Source: an uncultured Alphaproteobacteria bacterium (GTDB lineage: Bacteria; Pseudomonadota; Alphaproteobacteria; RF32; CAG-239). Taken from it: a DNA stretch of 33,665 nucleotides. The notes beneath the pieces were generated by a model. That model did no database searches, was not told the origin of the DNA, and saw only the letters and a list, made by a program, of their open reading frames with translations. Positions 23,428 through 30,594 of the stretch are shown in pieces (position 1 is the first letter of the stretch; each line of letters opens with the position of its first letter). Both the position numbers and the translations under genes were made by a program. The stretch lies in the NCBI GenBank assembly GCA_934248075.1, contig CAKQKH010000014.1, forward strand, positions 1 to 33,665, in the 5' to 3' direction.

Positions 23428-24381
23428 ATGAAAAAACTGTTGCTGATGGCAATTGTCATAACACTGCTTGTTGCGGCGTGGCTGAAACAAGCAGTTTATG
23501 TTGCTGGCGATTTGGCTGTGGATACGCCGGTGTTGATAAGCCGCGGCGCTGGTTCCGGACAAGTAGCGCATCAGCTTGCCGGCGCCGGTGTTATACGCTA
23601 TCCGTGGTTGTTCAAAATTGCCGCGCGTCTTAAGGGTTTGGACAAGAATCTTAAGGCCGGAGAATATTTGTTTGTTGCGCATGTTTCTATGGCAGATGTG
23701 TTATCGCAAATGGCAAGAGGCGAAGTGTTGTATCGGAAGCTGACTTTGCCTGAGGGGCTGACAACCGCGCAAATGCTTGAAATTATTCGCAATAATGAAT
23801 TTTTGAGCGGCGAAATTACTAAAAAACCGGCGGAAGGAAGTTTGTTGCCCGAGACTTATAGCTTTTTTCGTGGTGATAGTCGAGATAGCTTGATTAAGCA
23901 AGCAGAAGAGGCCATGAATTCGGCATTGTCAGAAATATGGGAGAATCGAGATGCAACCGTGCCGGTTAAAAATGAGCGGGAGCTTTTGACACTGGCCTCA
24001 ATTGTGGAGAAAGAAACCGGCGTGGAGGAGGAGCGTCCGTTGGTAGCGTCGGTGTTTGTGAATCGTTTACGCAAAGGAATGCGCTTGCAGACGGATCCAA
24101 CAGTCATTTATGCTTTGACCGGTGGAAAGACAGAGCTGGAGCGAGCTTTAACTAAAAAAGATTTATTAATTGATAATCCTTATAACACATATAAGTATTA
24201 TGGTTTGCCGCCGGCACCTATTTGTAATCCGGGGCGAGCGGCTTTAGCGGCAACGGCGCATCCGGAAATAAGCAATTATCTGTATTTTGTGGCAGATGGC
24301 GCCGGAGGGCATAATTTTGCGGCATCGCTTAATGAACATAACCGCAATGTGAGCAGCTGGAAAAAACAACGCCAGAAATAA
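23428..24381 (+). CDS. mltG: Endolytic murein transglycosylase MltG
   Basis: Inner-membrane lytic transglycosylase (YceG family) that cuts nascent glycan strands and sets their length. One N-terminal membrane segment (~3-17), a LysM-like domain (~30-105), then the YceG catalytic part with Glu194 in ASIVEKETG, TDPTVIYAL, NTYKYYGLPPAPICNPG and a final YLYFVADGAGGHNFA. About 317 residues. ATG at 23428 is preferred over the TTG one codon upstream. 12 nt after fabF, so co-transcribed. Confidence 0.96.
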   Translation: MKKLLLMAIVITLLVAAWLKQAVYVAGDLAVDTPVLISRGAGSGQVAHQLAGAGVIRYPWLFKIAARLKGLDKNLKAGEYLFVAHVSMADVLSQMARGEVLYRKLTLPEGLTTAQMLEIIRNNEFLSGEITKKPAEGSLLPETYSFFRGDSRDSLIKQAEEAMNSALSEIWENRDATVPVKNERELLTLASIVEKETGVEEERPLVASVFVNRLRKGMRLQTDPTVIYALTGGKTELERALTKKDLLIDNPYNTYKYYGLPPAPICNPGRAALAATAHPEISNYLYFVADGAGGHNFAASLNEHNRNVSSWKKQRQK

Positions 24382-24404
24382 ATTTGTAATAATTGACAAA
24401 AAAC

Positions 24405-24433
24405 TTGCACAATTGCTGTGAATTTGTTATGGT
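24405..24433 (+). promoter_or_regulatory. Possible promoter of the ACP-like gene
   Basis: TTGCAC (24405-24410), 17 bp, TATGGT (24428-24433). A TTGACA at 24393-24398 is nearby but has no well-spaced -10. Weak call. Confidence 0.25.
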
Positions 24434-24467
24434 GCAAGTGATATTAATTATTAATACTTATGCTTAT

Positions 24468-24686
24468 ATGCTTAAAATAGAAAAAATTGTTCTCGACATT
24501 GTGAAAGCGCGTGTTGGGAAAAAGTTTTTTGTATCCTTGGATACAAACCTAAAAGATGAATTAAACTTCGATATGCTAGATTATATAAGTCTAGAAATGG
24601 AGTTAGAGAAAAAGGGCATTCACGTAGGTTTTACACAACTGCGTGACTGTCAGACGGTGGCAGATATTGCAATGCTGCTGTTGTAG
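24468..24686 (+). CDS. Small ACP-like protein lacking the phosphopantetheine serine
   Basis: 72 residues that follow the acyl-carrier helix pattern: IEKIVLDIVKARVG, then LDTNLKDELNFDMLDYISLEMELEKKGI, then QTVADIAMLL. In an ACP the modified serine sits in DSL; here the position is Met36 (FDMLD), so it cannot carry 4'-phosphopantetheine there. Start is uncertain: ATG 24468 has no good ribosome-binding site, and ATG 24429 would add 13 residues. It lies 86 nt after mltG and is followed by a strong terminator. It may be a decayed ACP or a regulatory partner of the fatty-acid enzymes upstream. I hold the fold likely, the function open. Confidence 0.55.
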   Translation: MLKIEKIVLDIVKARVGKKFFVSLDTNLKDELNFDMLDYISLEMELEKKGIHVGFTQLRDCQTVADIAMLLL

Positions 24687-24692
24687 TATATG

Positions 24693-24733
24693 AAAAGGTG
24701 TTCTTCAGTTAAGAGGAATACCTTTTTTTATTT
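24693..24733 (+). terminator. Terminator after the ACP-like gene
   Basis: 12-bp stem aaggtgttcttc with gaggaatacctt (two G-U pairs), short loop, then seven T. It closes the acpP-fabF-mltG region. Confidence 0.85.
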
Positions 24734-24741
24734 GCAGAGCT

Positions 24742-25239
24742 TTAGGCTTGGCCGGCAGTTTCCATCAACATGGGATAAAGCGCTTGTTTGGGGTTCATGC
24801 CTTTGGTCAGCACAACCTTAAAAACGGGGTACATGCGTTCACATTCTTTGATTGCGATGTCAATCATTTGCGCGACTTTTGGCTCAAAAAATTCGTCTTC
24901 ATTGTTCAGGAACAAAGAATGTTTGAACACGGGAGTATTCTGTTCGGTCCAATAAGAAAAGTGTCCAACCCAAAGTTCTTCGTTTATAAGCGCCAATAGT
25001 TCAAATATTTTGCTGCGATCTTCCTGCTTGTTTTCAATGTCCATAAGGCAAGAAAAATGCAGGCAATTCATACTTGGCTCCCAAGCAAAAAACAGCAACA
25101 TATTGTTCCATTTGCCCTGAATTTCAACGACAACCTCGTTGGGATTGCGCCGTTCCAACTCAAAAGACCGATTGGCAAAAATATTTTCTACCATATCTAT
25201 GGGATTATAGGCGGGGGCCAAGTTCTTTGCCGGTTCCAT
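24742..25239 (-). CDS. YbjN domain-containing protein
   Basis: 165 residues of the alphaproteobacterial YbjN group (type III secretion-chaperone-like fold). Recognisable stretches are WNNMLLFFAWEPSMNCLHFSCLMDI, LLALINEELWVGHFSYW and KECERMYPVFKVVL. YbjN proteins have been linked to stress and motility phenotypes, but no reaction is known. ATG at 25239 (cggagc upstream) is better than the TTG at 25260. Confidence 0.82.
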   Translation of the reverse strand: MEPAKNLAPAYNPIDMVENIFANRSFELERRNPNEVVVEIQGKWNNMLLFFAWEPSMNCLHFSCLMDIENKQEDRSKIFELLALINEELWVGHFSYWTEQNTPVFKHSLFLNNEDEFFEPKVAQMIDIAIKECERMYPVFKVVLTKGMNPKQALYPMLMETAGQA

Positions 25240-25319
25240 TTCTGTTTTGCTCCGATACAAAATTAATCATGAAACCAGCTTGCAATGCCGAGTCGCAAAT
25301 TTCAATCCCCGAGTCGCAG

Positions 25320-25451
25320 TTTTCCACTTAATTCACAGCTGTGGATAAGTTTGATTTTGCAAAAGTTCGTAAAAACAATGTGTTGGCTGGAGTCTGTGGA
25401 AAAAATTTTTTTTAGATGTGGATATATTTTGCGCAATTAATTATTCTTTAA
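25320..25451. other. DnaA-box cluster with AT-rich stretch and CtrA-type site (origin-like)
   Basis: Box tgtggataa (25340-25348) is the reverse complement of the consensus TTATCCACA. tgtggaaaa (25395-25403) fits TTWTNCACA, and tgtggatat (25417-25425) is one base off. All three have the same orientation; an opposed ttttccact (25320-25328) is also one base off. An 8+ bp A/T run (25400-25413) lies between boxes 2 and 3. TTAA-N7-TTAAC (25437-25452), the CtrA consensus of alphaproteobacteria, follows. It lies between divergent ybjN and lgt. It is origin-like, or a DnaA/CtrA-controlled promoter of lgt. Confidence 0.5.
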
Positions 25452-25478
25452 CCAAAAAGTAACGTGAAGGACAGGCAG

Positions 25479-26270
25479 ATGACAGGTTTAAGTTTTCCGG
25501 ATATATCACCGATTATATTTAGTATCGGGCCTTTGGCAATAAGATGGTATTCTATGGCATATTTATTGGGAATCTTGCTGGGCTGGTGGCTGATTAACCG
25601 TAATGCGCGCGTAAATAAATTAGGATTATCTTCCGAGCAGATTGAAGATCTGATGTTTTATCTGACCGTGGGGATTATTTTGGGCGGGCGTTTGGGGTAC
25701 GCGATATTTTATGGCGGTGCGGAAATGTGGCTTAAACCATGGCATCTGCTGGAAATCTGGAAGGGCGGAATGTCTTTTCATGGAGGCGTGGCCGGTGTAA
25801 TCGCGGCGGTTTGGCTTTTTTCTCGCAAAATTAAATATGGTTTTTTGGCGTTGACGGATTTGGTGGTGTTGTATGCGCCGATAGGAATTTTTTTGGGACG
25901 GTTGGCAAATTTTGTAAACGATGAGCTGTGGGGGAGAGTAACGACAGTATCGTGGGCGGTGCGTTTTCCGGCCGGAGGGTATTTGCCCAGACATCCGTCG
26001 CAGCTTTATGAGGGATTGTCCGAAGGCGTGTTGATGTTTGTGGTGCTTAATTTGTTGTGGAAGTTGCCAACAATTCGGCGGAAACATGGGGTGATATCCG
26101 CATTGTTTATAATTTTGTACGGTTGTTTCAGAATTTTCTTGGAGCAGTTCAGAGAACCAGATGCGCAATTAGGTTTTTTCTTTGGCGGTTGCACTATGGG
26201 GCAAATATTGTCAGTGCCGCTGATTGTAGGCGGCGTGGTCGTGTTGGCGCGGAGTTGTTGCAAAAGTTAG
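25479..26270 (+). CDS. lgt: Phosphatidylglycerol-prolipoprotein diacylglyceryl transferase
   Basis: Lgt attaches diacylglycerol from phosphatidylglycerol to the lipobox cysteine of prolipoproteins, the first step of lipoprotein maturation. 263 residues with about seven membrane segments. Signature motifs: FHGGVAG, then GRLANFVNDELWGRV (family signature) and RHPSQLYEG. Start at 25479 has aagga 7 nt upstream; the GTG at 25464 overlaps that site. Its 3' end overlaps the convergent GGDEF-like gene by 4 nt. Confidence 0.96.
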   Translation: MTGLSFPDISPIIFSIGPLAIRWYSMAYLLGILLGWWLINRNARVNKLGLSSEQIEDLMFYLTVGIILGGRLGYAIFYGGAEMWLKPWHLLEIWKGGMSFHGGVAGVIAAVWLFSRKIKYGFLALTDLVVLYAPIGIFLGRLANFVNDELWGRVTTVSWAVRFPAGGYLPRHPSQLYEGLSEGVLMFVVLNLLWKLPTIRRKHGVISALFIILYGCFRIFLEQFREPDAQLGFFFGGCTMGQILSVPLIVGGVVVLARSCCKS

Positions 26271-27433
26271 GCTTTTGAGGTTACGTTGTGGCTGAAACTT
26301 CTAGTTTTTTGCAAAATTTTGTTAGCGCGAACCAGAACTTCAAACGAGTTGGCATCGCTGCGTTTTTTTTCGGATACTCCGGCTGACACGGTCAGCTTGA
26401 TCGGCTTGCGGCGCGGGCTGAACTCAAACAAAGCCGAGGCAACGGCGCGACGGATAATTTCTAAGCGCTCAAAACTCTCGTTTTTATCCATGTTTTTGTA
26501 AACAATTACAAATTCATCAGCGTTGTAGCGGTATATGTTTTCATCTTTTTCCAAATTGATGATTTGAGTGGCGATTAATTTGGTTAAAATATTTTGGATG
26601 CGTCGTCCAAAGTTGATGCCGAGTTTGTCATAATCATCAATGCTGACAATACCAATGCTATATTTTAAGGGAAAGTTTTTGGAGTGGATAATGTATGATT
26701 TGCGGCTGTCGAGTCCGGTGAGCGTGTCTTTGTGCGCCTCATTGTAGATGTTTTGAATTAATGAAGAAAGAAGACACAACGCGGCAGTGGTGCAGAACAC
26801 ACAGAGACCGGAAGCGGAATCTGAATAATAAAATGCCAAAAGTAAGCTGAAATAAGCAAAAAAACAGTTATAGTCATAGATTGCCCCGCTGCGCACGGCA
26901 TTGGTAAGCGTGATGAGCAGCAGCAGCGTAAACGCTCCCAGCGCCGCGATGTTTATGGTGGGTACAGCGGAGGAAAAAAAGCCAAAACTAAAATTGTGGC
27001 GAGCAGATAATTCAACTACGGAATATTGCGCAAAAACAGCCAGCAACAGCCAAAGATTTTTTTTGTTGAAAAAAGATCTTGCCGGAAAAAAGTAGAACAG
27101 CAGCATGTTGAGCGGAATAAGCGTGCTGAGACTGAGATAAGCCGCGGTCTGACAATATTCGGCTCCGTATAAACGCTTTAGATAATTGATGAGAATATAA
27201 GACAGGACAATCAATAAAAACATAAAAATCGGCTTGCTGCGGTTAAAATATAACAAGACTAAAAATCCGGTCAGTCCGGTCAGATATAGGCCTGAGTGCA
27301 GGGCGGTGATGGTGAAATCAGAGTATGAGCCGTTGATGTAAAAACTAAAAAGCGCGCAGGCAAACATAAACGCCGGCAATAACATGTTGCCGATTAACGG
27401 AAGTGTTTTTTCGATTCTGGCCAGTTTTTTCAT
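26267..27433 (-). CDS. Membrane protein with degenerate GGDEF (NADEF) domain
   Basis: 388 residues. The first ~230 form about seven membrane helices. A GGDEF-type domain then runs from KDTLTGLDSRKSY through SIDDYDKLG to RYNADEF (~304-308) and LTVSAGVSEK. Two Gly of the GGDEF active site are replaced (Asn, Ala), although Asp-Glu-Phe remain. Diguanylate cyclase activity is doubtful; a sensor or substrate-binding role is possible. Start at 27433 has aggag 6 nt upstream. It lies close behind queA (39 nt) and may be in its transcript. Confidence 0.85.
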   Translation of the reverse strand: MKKLARIEKTLPLIGNMLLPAFMFACALFSFYINGSYSDFTITALHSGLYLTGLTGFLVLLYFNRSKPIFMFLLIVLSYILINYLKRLYGAEYCQTAAYLSLSTLIPLNMLLFYFFPARSFFNKKNLWLLLAVFAQYSVVELSARHNFSFGFFSSAVPTINIAALGAFTLLLLITLTNAVRSGAIYDYNCFFAYFSLLLAFYYSDSASGLCVFCTTAALCLLSSLIQNIYNEAHKDTLTGLDSRKSYIIHSKNFPLKYSIGIVSIDDYDKLGINFGRRIQNILTKLIATQIINLEKDENIYRYNADEFVIVYKNMDKNESFERLEIIRRAVASALFEFSPRRKPIKLTVSAGVSEKKRSDANSFEVLVRANKILQKTRSFSHNVTSKA

Positions 27434-27472
27434 CGCAACTCCTAAAAGTGCGAGTATTATAACCGGCAAAAG

Positions 27473-28558
27473 TTAAATTTTATTTACGCATTTGATGATT
27501 GAACTGTCACCATAAGAATAAAAACGATATCCGTTGTTTATGGCGTGAGCGTAGGCCTGTTGCATGCGCTCAGTGCCGGCTACGGCGCAAACCAGCATAA
27601 ATAAGGTGGATTTGGGCAAGTGAAAATTGGTGATGAGCATATCAATCATTTTGAATTTGTAGCCCGGGGTAATGAATATAGAAGTTTCGGCGGCAAAGGG
27701 GTGCAATACTCCGTTGTTGTCGGTGGCGCTTTCCAGCAGGCGCAATGAGGTTGTGCCGACTGCAATAACCCGACGGCCGTCTTGTTTGGCTTGATTAATG
27801 ATATTCGCCGCGTCAGAAGTGATTATGCCATATTCGGCGTGCATTTTGTGGTCTTCGGTATTTTCGGTCTTCACCGGCAAAAATGTTCCGGCGCCGACAT
27901 GAAGGGTCAAAAACACTTCTTTGATTCCTTTATCGCGCAATTTTTGCAATACTTCCGGTGTAAAATGCAATCCGGCGGTGGGAGCTGCGACAGCGCCTTC
28001 GTGTTTGGCATATACGGTTTGATAGTTTTCGCGATCATTAAATTTGTACCATATGGAATCAGCCGAAGGGCGGTTGCGTTTGATATATGGCGGCAACGGC
28101 ATAAAACCATATTGCTCCAGTTTGGGTGCCAGTTTGTCGGGAGAACAATTAAATGAGATTAAAACGCCGTCTTCACCTTGTTTTTCTATAACTGAGGCCG
28201 AAAAATCTGATTCTGCGGGGGAGATTTTGTCCGTATAAAAATTGATTATATCTCCCGCTTTGAGACGTTTGGAGTTTTTGATAAATGCCATCCAACGAAT
28301 TCCGTCAACAGGGTGATAGAGAGTCAGTTCAACCAATGCTTCTCCTCTGGCTCCATATAGGCGGGCGGGAATTACTTTGGTGTCATTAAAAACCAAAACA
28401 TCGCCGGCTTCAAGCAAATCGGGCAAGTCATAAAAATGGCGGTCAGTGATTTGTCCGTCTATTGACAAGTCTAAAAGACGCGAGGTGTCTCGCGGATGAA
28501 CAGGCTGGTTGGCAATCAGCTCTTTGGGGAGCGCAAAATCAAAAATTTCTACTTTCAT
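27473..28558 (-). CDS. queA: tRNA preQ1(34) S-adenosylmethionine ribosyltransferase-isomerase
   Basis: QueA transfers the ribose of S-adenosylmethionine to preQ1 in tRNA, making epoxyqueuosine at the wobble position. 361 residues, full length. Family motifs: DFALPKELIANQP at the N-terminus, LVFNDTKVIPARL, VAAPTAGLHFT, HVGAGTFLPV and the final MLVCAVAGTE. The start lies at 28558. No other queuosine gene is nearby. Confidence 0.96.
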   Translation of the reverse strand: MKVEIFDFALPKELIANQPVHPRDTSRLLDLSIDGQITDRHFYDLPDLLEAGDVLVFNDTKVIPARLYGARGEALVELTLYHPVDGIRWMAFIKNSKRLKAGDIINFYTDKISPAESDFSASVIEKQGEDGVLISFNCSPDKLAPKLEQYGFMPLPPYIKRNRPSADSIWYKFNDRENYQTVYAKHEGAVAAPTAGLHFTPEVLQKLRDKGIKEVFLTLHVGAGTFLPVKTENTEDHKMHAEYGIITSDAANIINQAKQDGRRVIAVGTTSLRLLESATDNNGVLHPFAAETSIFITPGYKFKMIDMLITNFHLPKSTLFMLVCAVAGTERMQQAYAHAINNGYRFYSYGDSSIIKCVNKI

Positions 28559-28718
28559 GTAAATTTCCTTCCGCCGATGTTATATTATATCATGCACAGA
28601 TTAGCAACTTAAAAATGTTAGTATATTGAAAATAGGTAATTATTGCTTGATATAATATTAAAAGTTGTTATTATAGGTGTAGGTTCTATAAACATAGGTA
28701 ACGGTGAAGGGATACACT

Positions 28719-29597
28719 ATGTTTGGAAGAAATGTATTATCAGAACTACGCGCTGTCGCATATCTTTATGCTGTGGAACAATGTGCCGGCAAACGAGATG
28801 CCGCTCAAAAGATGGGTGTTTCGATAGACACGCTGAATAAATATATTGAACAGTTGGAAGAAGAATGCGGAACAGAATTGTTGTGCATGGTTAATAATTG
28901 TTCTCAGCTGACATCTCGCGGAAAGAAAATAGCCGGCTATGCCGTTGGCATAGAGCGTGTTTTGCAACATATTTATGCGGTGGCTTCCGAGCGTGATGAG
29001 CTGGAGGGAGAAATCCATTTGTTGTGGAACCGCAATATTCGTTCCAGCATTATTTCGTCTGATTTGTGGGGGTTTTTGAAGAGGCACAAGCGACTTACGG
29101 TTTTGTCGTCGTCGGTGGATAAAAACGTTGATATCAGCGGATATGACTATGACATTGCTTTGGTTTCGTCTTTGCCCACGGGCGACGATTGGGAATTGGT
29201 GTATTCTAAAAATATCAGTTTTGGCTTTTTTGCTACCGGTAAATATTTGAGCAAAACCGTATATCCGCTTGATATGGACGATATGCTGGAAAATCATCAT
29301 ATGATATTTAAGTATGACACGGCAAAATGGCTAAAACACGGCGATGAAATTATGGAAAAAGCCAAGCACAAGTCTTATATTTCGGACGCGGCTTTTATGG
29401 TTAAGGACGGTGTGGAAAACGACATAGGCATTGGTTTGTTGCCGCTGTCATTTGTTCGCTATGGTCTGGTTTGTTTGGACAACATTCCGTGCAGCACAAA
29501 CGCAAGGGCTTATATTGTGGCAAAAAAAGCCAGATATCGCGATAAAGGTGTAAAACTGGTGAGTGAGTATTTGAAAGAAATGTTAAAAACAACCTGA
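28719..29597 (+). CDS. LysR-like regulator, copy 1
   Basis: 292 residues. The N-terminal ~65 match the LysR HTH: ELRAVAYLYAVEQCAGKRDAAQKMGVSIDTLNKYIEQLEEECG, with Asn where the canonical Ser of TVS..I..LE stands. A LysR-type effector domain follows (DYDIALVSSLP, YSKNISFGFFATGKYL, GVENDIGIGLLPLSFV). Start at 28719 has aaggga 6 nt upstream; GTG 28704 is not needed. Possible -10 TATAAT at 28651. Target genes are not obvious: the gene on the other side, queA, is divergent. No effector is suggested. Confidence 0.82.
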   Translation: MFGRNVLSELRAVAYLYAVEQCAGKRDAAQKMGVSIDTLNKYIEQLEEECGTELLCMVNNCSQLTSRGKKIAGYAVGIERVLQHIYAVASERDELEGEIHLLWNRNIRSSIISSDLWGFLKRHKRLTVLSSSVDKNVDISGYDYDIALVSSLPTGDDWELVYSKNISFGFFATGKYLSKTVYPLDMDDMLENHHMIFKYDTAKWLKHGDEIMEKAKHKSYISDAAFMVKDGVENDIGIGLLPLSFVRYGLVCLDNIPCSTNARAYIVAKKARYRDKGVKLVSEYLKEMLKTT

Positions 29598-29611
29598 TAA
29601 GGACAAGGGTT

Positions 29612-30493
29612 ATGCTTGATGCAAGAGATTTACATAATTTGGAGGCCTATATGGCATTGATGGCGATTATGCGTTGTGCCGGAAAGAAGAAAGCCGCCGA
29701 AGAACAATGTATATCGGTTGAAACCTTAAACAAGCAAATTAAATGGCTGGAGAAAAGTTTGGGCCATAAGTTGGTTTGCGGTCAGGGAAAGAAATGCGCC
29801 CTCACATATGCTGGACAAATGGTTGTTGACAGTATGCATGAGGTTTCGGAAATATGGGATCAGTTTGAGATAGAGAAAGAAAATCGCAACGACATTTCCG
29901 GTTTGGTTAAGGTTGGCATTGATGTTAGCGTGGCTCCGACAATTGTGCCGGTTACAATGGCCGGATTTTTTGAAGAACATTCGTCTTTGGGGCTGGAAAT
30001 GATTTCAATGCTTGATATTGAAAAAGACAGTATAGATTGTGATATTTACATTGCGCGAGAACCAATTTGTCATGCTAATGATTTTGCTCTGATATATAAG
30101 CGCAAAATGCAGTGCGGTTATTTTGCATCATCGCAATATTTGTCTAAGCACGGTTATCCAATAAATCTTAATGATATGGCTGACAATCATCGTCTGGTGC
30201 TTAGGCGCAACACCAAAATTTACGATGACGATTTTAAGCAAGTTCTGGTGCGTTCGCCCAATATGAATATGATTTCTTCCAACAGCGCCTCCATAGTTGA
30301 TTTGGTTCGCAATGGAGCGGGAATCGGAATAATGCCGTTGCGTTTTAAGGACGAGGGGTTGGTGTGTCTTGATAACTTGGTGTGCAAAACTCAAATAATG
30401 TATTATCTAATGGCCAAAACCAGAATCAAAGACGTGCCTCGGGTAAGACTGATATTGGATTTTTATAAGGAAGCGTTGGCGGATATGAAGTGA
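29612..30493 (+). CDS. LysR-like regulator, copy 2
   Basis: 293 residues, a diverged paralogue of the gene before it (CAGKKKAAEEQCISVETLNKQIKWLEKSLG; shared ending GLVCLDNLVC..., YLMAKTRIKD). 14 nt behind copy 1, so co-transcribed, with ATG after aagga. The effector domain is again LysR-like (GLVKVGIDVSVAPTIVPVTMAGFF). The pair may heterodimerise. Function unknown. Confidence 0.82.
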   Translation: MLDARDLHNLEAYMALMAIMRCAGKKKAAEEQCISVETLNKQIKWLEKSLGHKLVCGQGKKCALTYAGQMVVDSMHEVSEIWDQFEIEKENRNDISGLVKVGIDVSVAPTIVPVTMAGFFEEHSSLGLEMISMLDIEKDSIDCDIYIAREPICHANDFALIYKRKMQCGYFASSQYLSKHGYPINLNDMADNHRLVLRRNTKIYDDDFKQVLVRSPNMNMISSNSASIVDLVRNGAGIGIMPLRFKDEGLVCLDNLVCKTQIMYYLMAKTRIKDVPRVRLILDFYKEALADMK

Positions 30494-30524
30494 ATTGGCT
30501 ATCCAACCTCGCCGGAGATTGTGC

Positions 30525-30581
30525 AAAATAAAAAAGCACCACCATAAAGGTGTAAGAGGTTAGGATAATATGGCGCTTTAT
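30525..30581 (-). terminator. Possible terminator for the repeat protein gene
   Basis: Minus strand: aaagcgccat pairs with gtggtgcttt (two G-U) over a long loop, followed by a U-rich tail. It lies 14 nt past the stop at 30595. Long loop makes it a moderate call. Confidence 0.45.
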
Positions 30582-30594
30582 TAGGGGGAGGGAT

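Noticed and set aside
25395..25413. Terminator upstream of lgt
   Set aside because: There is a T run but no stable stem before it; the sequence is better explained by DnaA boxes and AT-rich DNA.
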